Shown one piece after another: positions 1 to 11,319 of a stretch of DNA of 64,000 bases (positions are counted from its first letter, which is position 1; each line of letters opens with the position of its first letter). The notes beneath the pieces are model-generated. The model did no database searches. It worked only from the letters and a program-made list of their open reading frames with translations, and was not told the DNA's origin. The translations under genes were made by a program, and so were the position numbers. Source of the stretch: Pelomonas saccharophila_A (lineage in GTDB: Bacteria; Pseudomonadota; Gammaproteobacteria; Burkholderiales; Burkholderiaceae_C); the NCBI RefSeq assembly GCF_031458095.1, contig NZ_JAVDXU010000001.1, forward strand, positions 1,674,001 to 1,738,000, given 5' to 3'.

Positions 1-955
1 GCAGCGGCGGGCGCAATTCCGCCGAGATATGGCGGGCCGAACGTATGGCCTCCTCGGCCATCTCCTGCAATTCGTCCACCAGGGGCTCGCTGCGCGGGGC
101 GAGCCTGGCGCGCAGCGACAGCGTCAGCATCTTGATGGCCGTGCCGACCTGGCCGACCTGGTCGTGCACCTCACGGGCCAGGCGGCGGCGCTCGGCCTCG
201 ATGCTGCGGTCCATCTCGACGGCAAAGCTGCGGATGCGCGCCAGCGCATGGCTCAGCGCCTCGGTGCGCTGGGCGACCTGCTGCTCCAGGCCGGCGTTGG
301 CATCGCGCAGCGCCGCCTCGGCGCGGTCACGCAGGCGGCGCTCGCGCAGCATCAGAGCCACGGCCACGGCCAGCGTGGCCAGGCCGCCCGCCGGCAGCAG
401 ACGCGTCAGCCGCGTGGTGCGCTGGCGCACGGTCTGGGTGGCTTCGTCGGCCATGGCGACACGGCGCTGCTGCTCGCGAGTCAGTTGCTCGATCTGGAAG
501 CGCAGCTCGTCCATGACGCGCTTGCCGTCCACATAGGCGCTGAGATCGTGCATCGCGGCGCCTCCGTCGGCCAAGCGGCGGGCGATGGTCTGGCGGGTCT
601 GTGCCAGCCTCTCGTCGATGAGGGCGTCGAGCCGGCCCAGCATCGTCGTGTCGGCGCTCTGCCTGGGCAGGCGCTCGCGCAGGCCGGTACGCACGTCGGC
701 CAGTTCGCCCAGGGCATCTTCATAGGGACGCAGAAAGGGTTGCTGGCCGGTGATGATGAAACCGCGCTGGCCGGTCTCGATATCGATCAGCAGCATCAGC
801 AGGCGCTGCAATTCGGTCTGGGTGCGCAGGGCCTGGCTGCGCTCGGCGTCGCGCTCCAGCAGCTCCGCCAGGCTGTGAGAGGCGCCCACGGCCGTGCCGA
901 CGAAGGCCAGGAAGGCCGCGACAAGAAGGCTCAATGGAAGCCAGGAATAACGCAT
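1..955 (-). CDS. CHASE3-domain sensor histidine kinase, NarL-partner type (3' end off the window)
   Basis: Partial gene: the frame starts at an ATG at 955 and runs off the left edge, so only about 318 N-terminal residues are visible. The product begins with a membrane segment (residues about 3-23). A CHASE3-like periplasmic helical domain follows, with the hallmark phrase DIETGQRGFIITG, then a second hydrophobic segment. A HisKA_3-type dimerisation region has the H-box RRLAREVHDQVGQ, whose His should be autophosphorylated. HisKA_3 kinases normally pair with NarL/LuxR-type response regulators, but none is visible here. The HATPase domain lies beyond the window. It sits 207 bp downstream of the diguanylate cyclase on the same strand. 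The family call is secure; the signal sensed is unknown. Confidence 0.8.
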   Translation of the reverse strand, partial: MRYSWLPLSLLVAAFLAFVGTAVGASHSLAELLERDAERSQALRTQTELQRLLMLLIDIETGQRGFIITGQQPFLRPYEDALGELADVRTGLRERLPRQSADTTMLGRLDALIDERLAQTRQTIARRLADGGAAMHDLSAYVDGKRVMDELRFQIEQLTREQQRRVAMADEATQTVRQRTTRLTRLLPAGGLATLAVAVALMLRERRLRDRAEAALRDANAGLEQQVAQRTEALSHALARIRSFAVEMDRSIEAERRRLAREVHDQVGQVGTAIKMLTLSLRARLAPRSEPLVDELQEMAEEAIRSARHISAELRPPL

Positions 956-1162
956 GCAGGACCCGCAACACGCCGCGAACCGGGAGGTCGCGTCACGGGC
1001 GTCGCCGATGGCGACAGCCTGCCCACGCCACCCCCCGCACTGGGCCGCCCGCCGGCGTCTGGGACGCGCCGGTTCGGGCGATGTCCCTAGGCTATGGCTG
1101 GGGCGGTGGGAAAGTCAAGCCGCGGTGTTGCCGCGTGCAATTGCGCCGTTAGCGGGGCGCAC

Positions 1163-2203
<1,041 letters not shown>

Positions 2204-2213
2204 GGAATGATGC

Positions 2214-5200
2214 TCAGGCGGCAAGCGCCTGCTGGGTGAACTGCTGGATCAACCCGAGCAGATATTCCTCATCGTAGGGCTTGCCGAGATAGTGGTCGAC
2301 ACCCAGTTGCGCCGCGTAGTCGCGGTGCTTCTGGGCGATGCGCGAGGTGATCATGATGACGGGCAGGTTGGCCAGCCGCGAGTCGGCGCGCATATTGCGC
2401 ACCAGGTCGAAACCGTCCATGCGCGGCATCTCGATGTCGGACAGCACCACCGAAGGCAGCTCGTCGCCGGACAGCTTCTCCATCGCATCCAGGCCGTCCT
2501 TGGCCAGCATGACGCGCAGGCCGACGCGCTCCAGGAAGCGCTGGGTGACGCGACGCACTGTCAGCGAATCGTCGACGACGAGGACCAGCGGCGCCTGGGT
2601 GACTGTCTCGACGACGGACGCCACCTGCTGCTGCGGCACCTCGCCCAGCGACAGGGCATGGGCCGCCTGCAGGCGGGCCTGGGCATCCAGGCCATACCAG
2701 TCGGCCAGGGCCACGACGTTGTAGATCAGCGCCACCTCGCCCGAAGCCAGCAGGCTGATGCCCGCCAGGCCCGGCACGCGGTTGAGCTGGGCGCCGAGGT
2801 TCTTGACCACGACTTCCTGGTTGCCGATCACTTCGTCGACGTGCAGGGCCAGCGAGGTCTGGGCCGTCTTGACCAGCACGACGTGGGTGTAGCGCCCATG
2901 GACATGGCCGCGGCCGGCGTGTCCGAGGAGGCCGCCCAGCCAGTAGAAGGGCATCTCGATGCCGGCGTGCTGCAGCTTGCCGGTGGCGTAGGCTGCCTCG
3001 ACCGCATCGACCGGCACGCGCTGCACCGAAGCCATCAGGGCCGCGGGCACAGCGATGACCTGGTCGGCGCTCTTCAGCAGCACGACCTGGGTCAGCGCGG
3101 TTGTCAGCGGCAGGCGCAGCAGGAAGCTGGTGCCCTGGCCGGCCTCGGACGTGGTCTCGATGCTGCCGCCCAGCGTGCCGACCTCGGCGCGCACGACGTC
3201 CATGCCGATGCCACGGCCGCTGAGCTCGGTGATCTGGCTGGCCGTCGAGAAGCCCGGCGCGAAGATCAGGCGCTTGAGCTGGGCGTCATCGGGCTCGGCG
3301 TCGGCCGAGATCAGGCCCAGCTGCAGGCCGCGCTCGCGGATGCGGGCGAGGTTGAGGCCGGCGCCGTTGTCGGAGAAGTTCAGCAGCACTTCGTTGCCGT
3401 GCTGGCCGACCTCGATGCGCAGCGTGCCGACCGGATCCTTGCCGGCGGCCGTGCGGGCCTCGGGCGTCTCGATGCCGTGGGCGACGCTGTTGCGCAGCAG
3501 ATGCTCGAAGGCGCCTGCGGTACGTTCCAGCACCGAACGGTCGAGTTCGGTCTGGCCGCCGACGATCTCGAGCTTGACCTGCTTGCCGCTGTCGCGGGCG
3601 GCCTGGCGGACGACGCGGTGCATGCGCTCGCCGATGGAGTCGAACTCCACCAGGCGGGTGCGCAGCAGATCGTCCTGCAGCTCGCGCGTCAGCCGCGACT
3701 GCGCGGCCAGCTCGTCTTCACCGGTCTGGACGTTGCGGCCCAGGGTGCGCTGCAGGGTGGCCACGTCGCCGACCGACTCGGCCAGCATGCGGGTCAATTC
3801 CTGGAAGCGGGTGTAGCGGTCGAATTCCAGCGGGTCGAACTCGCGGCCGCCCTGCTGCTGCATCTCCTGCTGGATGTGCATCTGGGCTTCGGCCTGCAGC
3901 TCGAGCTCGCGCAGCTGGGCGCGGATGCGCTCCAGGTTGTCGTCGAGGTCGAGCAGGGCGCCCTTCATCTGGTTCAGCTCGGACTCCATCCGCGCGCGGC
4001 GGATGCTGACCTCGCCGGCCTGGGTGGCCATGCGCTCCAGCAGGCTGCCGCGCACCCGCACCAGGGCCTGGCCGATGGCGAGGTTGTCGCTGCCGGCGGC
4101 GATCTCGGCGGTGTCGGTGAAGCGGCTCCAGTCGATCTCGCGGGCCGGTTCGACCGGCTTGTCGACGGCGACGGGCGCCATCGGCCGGATCGAGGGTTCC
4201 GAAACTTCGGCAACCGGCGCGGCCGCCACGGGCTTGGCGGCGGGCGCGGGGGGCGGCGGCGCGACGATGGCCGGGGCCACGGGCGCGGCGGCGGCGGCCG
4301 TCAGGCTGCGGCCCAGTTCCTCGAAGGCATGCTCGAGGGCGTCACCCTCGTGCTGCAGGGCCTGGACCTGGGCGTGGTCGGCATGGCCGGCTCGCACCAG
4401 GGCCTCGACGGCCGACTCCAGGTGGTGGGCCTGCTCACCCAGGCGCATGGCGCCGGCCAGGCGGGCGCCACCCTTGAAGGTGTGCAGGGCACGCATGCAG
4501 GCGTCGGAGCGGCCCAGCTCGGCCGGGTGGGCCAGCCAGTCGCGCAGGGCGCCGTGCAGTTGCTCCAGCAGGTCGCGGCCTTCCTCTTCGAAGATGGGAT
4601 AGAGGTCGGGCTCGATGTGGTCGGGCAGGCCGGGCTCGGGTTCGTCTTCAGCAGCCGTCGGCACCGGGGCCAGTTCGGCTTCGACAACGGGCTCAGGCAC
4701 GGGCTCGGGTTCGGGCTGAACCTCGGCCACCGGCTCGGCGATGGGCTCAACGACGGGCTCTGCCACGGGCTCCACAACCGGTTCTGCCACGGCTTCGACG
4801 AGGGGCTCGGCGGCGGGTTCCACCACCTCGGCCATCTCGATCACTTCGGCCGCTTCGACGACCTCGGGCTCCGACAGATCGGCAGCCACCGTGGCCGACA
4901 TGTCCAGATCGCCGGCGATGGTCTCGTCCAGCGCATGCAGATGCGCAGCGTCCAGCGGTGCCGCCGCGGTGAAGGACTCTTCCTGCGGCTCGTAGGCATG
5001 CAGGCGGGCGATGATGTCCGGATCGTTGGGCTTCAGGAAACCGGCGGCGAACTGGTGCAGCAGGCGACGGATGTCGTCGGCGGCGCGCACGAAGAGTTCG
5101 GCGTCGTCCGGCTCGTAGCGCACGGCGCGCTGGGCGCGATCCAGGGTGTGCTCGAGCTCGCGGGCCAGGGCCGACAGGTCGTCATAGCCCACCGTGGCGG

Positions 5201-8200
5201 CATTGCCGGCCAGGGCGTGGGCCTGCACTTCGCAGCTCTGCGGCACCGGCTGGCTGAGCTCGGCCGCCCACTCGGCCAGGCCGATGGACAGCTTGCGCGA
5301 CAGCTCGTCGGCCTCGTTCAGGAAGATGTTGAACAGCGCAATGCTGATGCGCAGCGGGCCGATGATCTTGAAGCCTTCGTCGGGGTCGACGGACTCGGGT
5401 TCAGGCTCGGGTTCGGGTTCTGCCGCGGTGACGAGGCGGAGCGCGGGTTCGAGCGGCGCCTCATCGTCCTCGTGGAGGAGCTGGGCCATGGCCAGCGTGG
5501 ACTCCTCGGGTCGGACCGGCGCTTCGCCCACGGGTTCGGCAATGACGACCTCGGGCTCGTCCAGGTCCAGCACGACGCCAAAGTTGGCCAGCGTCGGCTC
5601 CTCGTCGGGCATGACGGGCAGCGGCAGCGGCTCGGTCGGCGCGTGGGCGGCGGATTCGCTGGCCGCCTCGTCGACGGGCACCTCGGTCGGCTCGAAGTCG
5701 AGAACGACATCGGGCAGGGCCAGGGCGGCCTCGGCTTCGAGCTGGGCGGCGTCGCCGACGGGCGCGGCGAACTCGAGCACGAAGTCGGGCGCCACCGGCG
5801 GCGTCTCTTCCATCTCGGCCGGCAGGGCGGCGGCGACGGGCTCGGCGCCGTCATCGGCGACAGCCTCGGGGCTGCGCTCGACGGCCTCGACAGCGGGCAC
5901 TTCCAGCGGCAGGGGCTGGCCATGCAGACGCAGGGAGTCGGCGCTGCGCCGCACCGGATCGGGCAGGCTCTGGCCCGGCTCGGTGCCGGCGATCTGGTTG
6001 CGCCAGTGGGCGAAATAGTCCAGCACCTCGGCGGTGAAGCCGAGCAGGGCCGCATCGGCCTGAGGCGTGGCTTCGGCCAGGCGGGCGTTGTAGAGCTGCT
6101 CGCAGGCCCAGGCGCCTTCGCCGAAGGCGTCCAGGCCCACCATGCGGGCGCTGCCCTTCAGAGTGTGGAAGGCACGGCGCACGACGGTCAGCTGGCCATG
6201 GTCGGCCGGAGCTTCGCGCAGTTCGTCCAGGGCAGCGCGGGCGTTGCCAATGACCTCCTCGGCTTCCTCAAGGAAGATCTCGCGCATCTCGGGGTCGTCG
6301 GCGACGCTGGGCGCGGGGGCAGGCGCGGGCGGCGGCGGAGCGACCACGGGAGCGGGTGCGGCAACGGGCGGCTGTGACAGGTCGACGTCGGGCAGGCTGA
6401 GGTCGGGCAGATCCAGCGAACCGAAGTCGACGCGCAGCGGCTGGGTGGCCTCGTAGGACGGGGCGGTGACTTCCGGCTCGAGATCGACGTGGAAGCCGCT
6501 GGCCTCGAAGCTGGGCAGCTCGACGGCGCCTTCGCGGCGGCCCATGACGGCGTCCAGGCGACCGCTGGCATCGTCGAACTGGAACATGCGCTTGGCCAGG
6601 GCCGGCTGCACGCTCAGCATGTCGATCAGGAAGCCGAGGGCGCCGAGGTTGTTGGCCAGGCGCTCGAAGACGTCGCGCGCGCCGGGGCGGTTGAAGTCGA
6701 TCTCGGTGTTGGCAAGGCCGTCGACCTCGTCACGCATGCGCACCGTGGCCTGGGCGGCCTGGTCCAGGCCCAGCACGCTGAGCACGCCGCGCATGGCCTG
6801 CAACTGGCCGGGCACGGGGATCAGCAGGGCGCGCTGGGTCGGGTCGCGGAAGTATTCATCGCACTGCTTCTCGACTTCCGAGAGGCTGGCGCGCAACTCA
6901 TGCACGACGCTCCCGAGGGTCTGACGGTCGGAGACCCGGCGGTACAGGTCCTCCATCCAGTCTTCCAGCGGCTCGGGCGTCTGGCCATGGGCCACGCCCT
7001 CGACGCGGCGGGCCAGGCGGCGCACGCGGTCGGCTTGCTCGGGCTGGTCGAAGGCGGCGTCTTCCAGCGCGGCTTCGACATAGAGCAGGCTGGTGGCGAT
7101 TTCCATCGCCAGGGCCGGCGGCGGCGTGGTGCGCGAGCGCAGCGTCGCGACGACGGCGCGCTGCAGGGTCTGGGCCAGCACCTCGCCGCTGGGGAAGAGG
7201 CGGGTCAGGGAATCGGCCAGGCCGGCGAATTGCTCGTCCAGGCCAGACAGGCGGTGCTGGTCGCCCTCGGCGGCGCTGGACCAGCTTTCCTTGGCCGACA
7301 TCACACGGCGCTTGGCCTGGGCGACCCAGGCCGGGTCGATGCGGCCGAGGCTGGCGTCTTCGTAGTCGCCGGCATGCTCTTCGGTCAGGCGATAGGCCTC
7401 GTGGACGGCGCTCAGGCGCGGGCCGGCGCCCTTGGCGACGCGGCACTGGGCGCAGAAGAACAGCAGGTCCTGGGCCAGGCGGTCGCGCACGGGGTCGGTG
7501 CCCGGGTCGCCCTGGCCGACGAGGCGCAGTTCATGCAGCAGCTTGGAGCCCAGGCGCTTGGTGTAGGCGTCGCTGGGGATGAGCTTGAGGGCCTGGCCCT
7601 CGAAGACGGCGGCGGCGAGCTGCCACAGCGTGCGCGTGGTGCCGGCCGGCAGGGCCGCGGCCAGGCCGGCGCACAGGCCGGACAGGTTGGCCGCATGCGC
7701 GGAGCTGGGCTCGCGCATATGGCGCAGTAGCGCGGCTTCGAAGGGCGCGCGCACCGCCTCGGGCGAGCGCGGCAGCACGCCGGCCTCGGGCGCGATGCTG
7801 CGCCAGGACCAGTCGTATTGCCAGAGGTCGGCCGGGTGGATGCGCTCGACGCCGTTGAGCTGCTGCAGCCCGCGATAGCCCGGATAGAGGGCCAGCGACG
7901 AGGTCTTGCTGCCTGCCAGCAGGCGGGCGACATAGGCCAGCAGCGCGAAGTTGGCGCGTTCGATGGTGTCGACGGTGCTGGCTTCGATCTCCAGCGGCTT
8001 CTCGGCCAGGCGGGCAACGGCCGACTCGGCGGCGCGCAGCACGCTGGCGCCGGCCGGCAGGCCGACCAGCGACAGCACGCCGCTGACCTGGTGCAGCTGG
8101 GCCGCGGCCTGCTGCAGCGGGACGCTCGGCTGGGCGTCACCGCCAAAGGCCGAGAGGCGGTTGTCGCTGCCGTCGCGCACATGGCGTCGCAGGGTCTTGT

Positions 8201-8294
8201 GCACCGACTCCAGGGAGCGGCGCAATTCCTCCTGCACCCAGGCCAGGGGGCTGAGGTCGGCCGGGAGTTCGGAGTCTCGCAGGGAGCTGTCCAT
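2214..8294 (-). CDS. chpA: ChpA/PilL-type hybrid chemotaxis kinase (multi-Hpt CheA with CheW and receiver domains)
   Basis: A 2026-aa cytoplasmic CheA-like kinase for type IV pilus control. The N-terminal ~600 residues are helical and without clear motifs. Hpt-type modules follow with HTLKGSARMVG near residue 710, a degenerate one (HALAGNAATVGY, still with His) near 1026 and HTFKGGARLAG near 1271. Acidic Pro/Glu/Val repeats lie around 1150-1210. The kinase domain has the N-box RNSVAHGIETPEAR near 1600 and GRGIGMDVV, then a CheW-like domain and a C-terminal receiver (LVVDDSLTVRR, LSDIEMPRMDGFD with the phospho-Asp near 1951). Phosphate should pass to PilG and PilH. It follows pilJ by 35 bp. 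No pilK/chpB adaptation genes are seen after it; a GGDEF gene occupies that place. Confidence 0.95.
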   Translation of the reverse strand: MDSSLRDSELPADLSPLAWVQEELRRSLESVHKTLRRHVRDGSDNRLSAFGGDAQPSVPLQQAAAQLHQVSGVLSLVGLPAGASVLRAAESAVARLAEKPLEIEASTVDTIERANFALLAYVARLLAGSKTSSLALYPGYRGLQQLNGVERIHPADLWQYDWSWRSIAPEAGVLPRSPEAVRAPFEAALLRHMREPSSAHAANLSGLCAGLAAALPAGTTRTLWQLAAAVFEGQALKLIPSDAYTKRLGSKLLHELRLVGQGDPGTDPVRDRLAQDLLFFCAQCRVAKGAGPRLSAVHEAYRLTEEHAGDYEDASLGRIDPAWVAQAKRRVMSAKESWSSAAEGDQHRLSGLDEQFAGLADSLTRLFPSGEVLAQTLQRAVVATLRSRTTPPPALAMEIATSLLYVEAALEDAAFDQPEQADRVRRLARRVEGVAHGQTPEPLEDWMEDLYRRVSDRQTLGSVVHELRASLSEVEKQCDEYFRDPTQRALLIPVPGQLQAMRGVLSVLGLDQAAQATVRMRDEVDGLANTEIDFNRPGARDVFERLANNLGALGFLIDMLSVQPALAKRMFQFDDASGRLDAVMGRREGAVELPSFEASGFHVDLEPEVTAPSYEATQPLRVDFGSLDLPDLSLPDVDLSQPPVAAPAPVVAPPPPAPAPAPSVADDPEMREIFLEEAEEVIGNARAALDELREAPADHGQLTVVRRAFHTLKGSARMVGLDAFGEGAWACEQLYNARLAEATPQADAALLGFTAEVLDYFAHWRNQIAGTEPGQSLPDPVRRSADSLRLHGQPLPLEVPAVEAVERSPEAVADDGAEPVAAALPAEMEETPPVAPDFVLEFAAPVGDAAQLEAEAALALPDVVLDFEPTEVPVDEAASESAAHAPTEPLPLPVMPDEEPTLANFGVVLDLDEPEVVIAEPVGEAPVRPEESTLAMAQLLHEDDEAPLEPALRLVTAAEPEPEPEPESVDPDEGFKIIGPLRISIALFNIFLNEADELSRKLSIGLAEWAAELSQPVPQSCEVQAHALAGNAATVGYDDLSALARELEHTLDRAQRAVRYEPDDAELFVRAADDIRRLLHQFAAGFLKPNDPDIIARLHAYEPQEESFTAAAPLDAAHLHALDETIAGDLDMSATVAADLSEPEVVEAAEVIEMAEVVEPAAEPLVEAVAEPVVEPVAEPVVEPIAEPVAEVQPEPEPVPEPVVEAELAPVPTAAEDEPEPGLPDHIEPDLYPIFEEEGRDLLEQLHGALRDWLAHPAELGRSDACMRALHTFKGGARLAGAMRLGEQAHHLESAVEALVRAGHADHAQVQALQHEGDALEHAFEELGRSLTAAAAAPVAPAIVAPPPPAPAAKPVAAAPVAEVSEPSIRPMAPVAVDKPVEPAREIDWSRFTDTAEIAAGSDNLAIGQALVRVRGSLLERMATQAGEVSIRRARMESELNQMKGALLDLDDNLERIRAQLRELELQAEAQMHIQQEMQQQGGREFDPLEFDRYTRFQELTRMLAESVGDVATLQRTLGRNVQTGEDELAAQSRLTRELQDDLLRTRLVEFDSIGERMHRVVRQAARDSGKQVKLEIVGGQTELDRSVLERTAGAFEHLLRNSVAHGIETPEARTAAGKDPVGTLRIEVGQHGNEVLLNFSDNGAGLNLARIRERGLQLGLISADAEPDDAQLKRLIFAPGFSTASQITELSGRGIGMDVVRAEVGTLGGSIETTSEAGQGTSFLLRLPLTTALTQVVLLKSADQVIAVPAALMASVQRVPVDAVEAAYATGKLQHAGIEMPFYWLGGLLGHAGRGHVHGRYTHVVLVKTAQTSLALHVDEVIGNQEVVVKNLGAQLNRVPGLAGISLLASGEVALIYNVVALADWYGLDAQARLQAAHALSLGEVPQQQVASVVETVTQAPLVLVVDDSLTVRRVTQRFLERVGLRVMLAKDGLDAMEKLSGDELPSVVLSDIEMPRMDGFDLVRNMRADSRLANLPVIMITSRIAQKHRDYAAQLGVDHYLGKPYDEEYLLGLIQQFTQQALAA

Positions 8295-8329
8295 GCGTGG
8301 GCTTTCTCGCTCGGTGCGGTGTGCTGGGG

Positions 8330-10705
8330 TCAGGCGACCTTGAATCGGGACACGGAGGTACGCAGCGCCTCGGCGGAGCGGGACAGCTCATGCACCATCT
8401 GGGCGGTAGAGCGCGTGCCCTCCGACGTCTGCTCGGTCACCGCGAAGATGTGCTGGATGTTGGAGGCCACCTCGTTGGCGTGCTCGGCTTCCTGCTGCGC
8501 CTGGGTCGAGATGCGTCCGATCAGCTCGTCCAGCTGGCGCGACACGCTGTCGATGTCTTCCAGGGCCTTGCCGGCCGCGTCGGACAGTTGCGTACCTTCC
8601 ACCACACCGCGCGTCGAGCGCTCCATGGCGGCCACCGCGTCGTGGGTGTCGGTCTGAATGGTCTTCACCAGCGCAGCAATCCGGCGCGTCGCGTCGCCGG
8701 AGCGTTCGGCCAGGCGCTGCACTTCTTCCGCAACCACGGAGAAACCGCGACCGGCTTCACCGGCGGACGCTGCCTGGATGGCCGCGTTCAGAGCCAGCAC
8801 GTTGGTCTGTTCCGTAATGTCAGAGATCAGCTCCGTGATCTCGCCAATTTCCTGAGACGACTCGCCCAGGCGCTTGATGCGCTTGGAGGTCTCCTGGATG
8901 GAGTCACGGATGGTGTTCATACCGGCGATGTTGTTCTGCATCGCGGAGAGGCCCTGCTCGGCGGCCTGACGGCTCTGGCGCGCCACATCGGCCGTGGTCT
9001 GCGCCTGCGCGGACACCTCGGTGATTCGACCCGCCATGCCGAGCACGGCCTCGCCGGTGGCGCGGATCTCGTGCAGCTGCTCCTTGGAAGCGGCCAGCAG
9101 GTCGGTGGAGGTCTGGTCCACCGCGCCGGTCGTGTCCGTCACGCGAGCCGCCGTGGCCTGCACCTGGCCGACCAGGTTGCGCAGCTCCTCCACCGTGTAG
9201 TTCACGGAGTCGGCGATGGCGCCGGTGATGTCTTCCGTCACCGTGGCTTGCTGTGTCAGGTCACCTTCAGCGACGCTGGCCAGTTCGTTCATCAACCGCA
9301 GAATGGCGGCCTGGTTGGCGTCGTTGACGCGCTTGGCCTCCTGCTCCTGGGCTTCGGCTTCGCGCTTCTGGGCTTCGGCGATCTCGGCACGACCGGCCTG
9401 GTCGGCCAGATAGAGGCGCAAGAAGCCGACGGCGCCGACGATCAGGGCGGCCAGGGACAGGATCAGCAGGATGATGAGGCCGGCACCGGCACCGCCGGAC
9501 TTCTCCAGCTCGGCAGCGGTCTGCTCCAGGCCTTTGCGCAGCGGCTCGGAGTCGTTCAGGATGGCGGTCTGGGCCTCGCGAGCCGACACCAGGCCTTGCA
9601 GGTTGCCCAGAATGGCGGAGGCCTGCGTGCGAGTCTGCTCGTACTGCTTGAGCAGGGTCTGCAGGCGTTCCTTCAGCTGCGGGTCACGCGCGGCGTTCAG
9701 GCGCAGCTCGGGGCTGCCGCTGATCAGGGCCTCGGTGATGAGCTTGAAGGAGTTCAAGTCCTTGCCCAGCAGGAACACGGCTTCGGGGCTGACGCCTTCC
9801 TGGGTCAGGAATTCGTTGGCGCTCTTGCCGATACGCTGGGTCAGCATGACGAGCTGACCAACCGCGGAGACTTCACCCGCGGAGGAGCCGATCTGCAGGG
9901 CCTGGGACGACACGGCCTCGGCGCTTTCCAGCAGGTCGCTGGACTGGCGGTTGATCGCGCGCAGGGCCTGGCCGACCTGGGTCAGGATCTTTTCCTGGGC
10001 CTGCACGACCTTGCCGTTCTTCTCGGCGCGCTCGACCAGCGGCTTCAGCGATTCCAGCGTCGGCTGCACGGCGGCCGGCGCGATGGCCAGCTCACCCTCG
10101 CCGGTGCGCAGGTTGTTGACGACGCCGCTCAGCGTGCTGACCGACTCGCGCAGTTCGGCGAAGGCGGCCGGGTTGCCCACCAGGGCCGCGGACACCGACT
10201 TGGCCATACGCTGCGAATGCATCAGCGCTTGGCCGGAAGCGCGCACCTGGGCCGCGCTGCGGTTGGAGCTGGCCAGCACCAGGGACACCGAAACCGCCGT
10301 ACCGACCAGGCCCAGGGCCACCAGGCCCGTCAGCACGCGCTGGCGATGCTTGCCGAACAGCTCGATCAGCTTCTCGGCGCCGGTGGCGGCCGCGGGCGTC
10401 GGCAGCATGGTCGGGTCGGCCGCCTGCGTCGTCGGCGCGAAGCTCATCGTGCTGCTGGGCGGGAACTCGCTGTTCGGGCCCGGCTCCGTCGGCACGGCCG
10501 GCGAAATGATGGACGGCGCCTCGGTGCGCGGGTAGATGTCGGTGCGCGCGGGGATCTCGACCCCCGCGAGCGTCGAGTCGGCGTTGCGGGTCGCGTCGAA
10601 ACCGATGTTGCTGCGCGAGTCGATCGTCGTGTCGGCCGCCTCCGGCACTGCCGGCGGCAGCTCATCGACTTCGGACTTTCCCCTGATTTTGTCCAGCAGG
10701 CTCAT
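8330..10705 (-). CDS. pilJ: PilJ, type IV pilus methyl-accepting chemotaxis protein
   Basis: 791 aa. A ~115-residue cytoplasmic, poorly conserved N-terminal extension precedes transmembrane segment 1 (TGLVALGLVGTAVSVSLVLA). A periplasmic helical PilJ-type sensor region follows (about residues 145-405), then transmembrane segment 2 (GLIILLILSLAALIVGAVGF), a HAMP-like linker and the MCP signalling domain with the hairpin tip VVAEEVQRLAERSGDA. It is the receptor that couples through PilI to ChpA and senses pilus/surface signals in Pseudomonas; that role is carried over by homology. The start is an ATG with a purine-rich GAGGGTGAG just upstream. No C-terminal pentapeptide tether (such as NWETF) for an adaptation enzyme is present. 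Confidence 0.95.
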   Translation of the reverse strand: MSLLDKIRGKSEVDELPPAVPEAADTTIDSRSNIGFDATRNADSTLAGVEIPARTDIYPRTEAPSIISPAVPTEPGPNSEFPPSSTMSFAPTTQAADPTMLPTPAAATGAEKLIELFGKHRQRVLTGLVALGLVGTAVSVSLVLASSNRSAAQVRASGQALMHSQRMAKSVSAALVGNPAAFAELRESVSTLSGVVNNLRTGEGELAIAPAAVQPTLESLKPLVERAEKNGKVVQAQEKILTQVGQALRAINRQSSDLLESAEAVSSQALQIGSSAGEVSAVGQLVMLTQRIGKSANEFLTQEGVSPEAVFLLGKDLNSFKLITEALISGSPELRLNAARDPQLKERLQTLLKQYEQTRTQASAILGNLQGLVSAREAQTAILNDSEPLRKGLEQTAAELEKSGGAGAGLIILLILSLAALIVGAVGFLRLYLADQAGRAEIAEAQKREAEAQEQEAKRVNDANQAAILRLMNELASVAEGDLTQQATVTEDITGAIADSVNYTVEELRNLVGQVQATAARVTDTTGAVDQTSTDLLAASKEQLHEIRATGEAVLGMAGRITEVSAQAQTTADVARQSRQAAEQGLSAMQNNIAGMNTIRDSIQETSKRIKRLGESSQEIGEITELISDITEQTNVLALNAAIQAASAGEAGRGFSVVAEEVQRLAERSGDATRRIAALVKTIQTDTHDAVAAMERSTRGVVEGTQLSDAAGKALEDIDSVSRQLDELIGRISTQAQQEAEHANEVASNIQHIFAVTEQTSEGTRSTAQMVHELSRSAEALRTSVSRFKVA

Positions 10706-10786
10706 CTCACCCTCGTCCTTCAGTGTTTGTGATGTCCGCGTTTTGCAGCGGCTCGGAGCTTGGTAGCTTGGAAATGGATGCGTGCA

Positions 10787-11317
10787 TCACGCGACGATGT
10801 GCAGGAAATTCTCCTGCCGCGACAACGCCTCGAGATTGATTTCTTGCCAACTGCGACCGGCTTCGTCGCGGCGCAGCGCGCCAGCAAAACGGGGCAGCGG
10901 CCCGACGGGCTGCTGCGGGGCCAGAGGCAGTTGCTCGTCGCTGCGCAGGCCGGCCAGGCGGTCCACGAGCAAGGCGCAGTTCAGGTTCAGCTCGCCGCCC
11001 AGCGACACCAGGCGGCTTTGCGCCGGCAGGGCGCGGCCCGGCGCGGGATCGCGCAGGCCCAGGTAGACAGCCAGGTCGACGACGGTGAACAGGCCGCCGC
11101 GCAGATTGGCCACGCCGGCCAGCCAGGGCTTGGCATAGGGCACGGGCTTGATGGGCACGGGCGCGAAGATTTCGCTGGCCTGCTTCAGCGAGAACAGCAG
11201 GCCGACACCGGCGCATTCCACGGCCAGCCAGTTCGCGATCAGCGTCTGTTCACGCGCGGCCTGCATGCGCTCGGCCAAGCGCTGCTGGAGCTCACGGAGT
11301 GCCGTCTTGTTTGCCAT
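10787..11317 (-). CDS. pilI: PilI, CheW-like coupling protein
   Basis: 176 aa with a CheW-like fold (PYAKPWLAGVANLRGGLFTVVDLAVYLG is the typical core; the ANLRG segment is diagnostic). It should bridge the receptor PilJ and the kinase ChpA in the cytoplasmic array. The start at MANKTALREL, 2 bp after the pilH stop, fits the family length; the frame is open further upstream but that part overlaps pilH. Gene order pilG-pilH-pilI-pilJ-chpA supports the assignment over other CheW copies. Confidence 0.92.
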   Translation of the reverse strand: MANKTALRELQQRLAERMQAAREQTLIANWLAVECAGVGLLFSLKQASEIFAPVPIKPVPYAKPWLAGVANLRGGLFTVVDLAVYLGLRDPAPGRALPAQSRLVSLGGELNLNCALLVDRLAGLRSDEQLPLAPQQPVGPLPRFAGALRRDEAGRSWQEINLEALSRQENFLHIVA

Positions 11318-11319
11318 GT

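Noticed and set aside
2292..6377. Very long open frame (1361 codons) on the plus strand opposite chpA
   Set aside because: Product is Gln/His/Gly-rich without family motifs, as expected from the antisense of a GC-rich gene with strong third-base bias; chpA is the real gene.
8297..10732. 811-codon plus-strand frame opposite pilJ
   Set aside because: Repetitive low-complexity product; pilJ has full domain architecture on the other strand.
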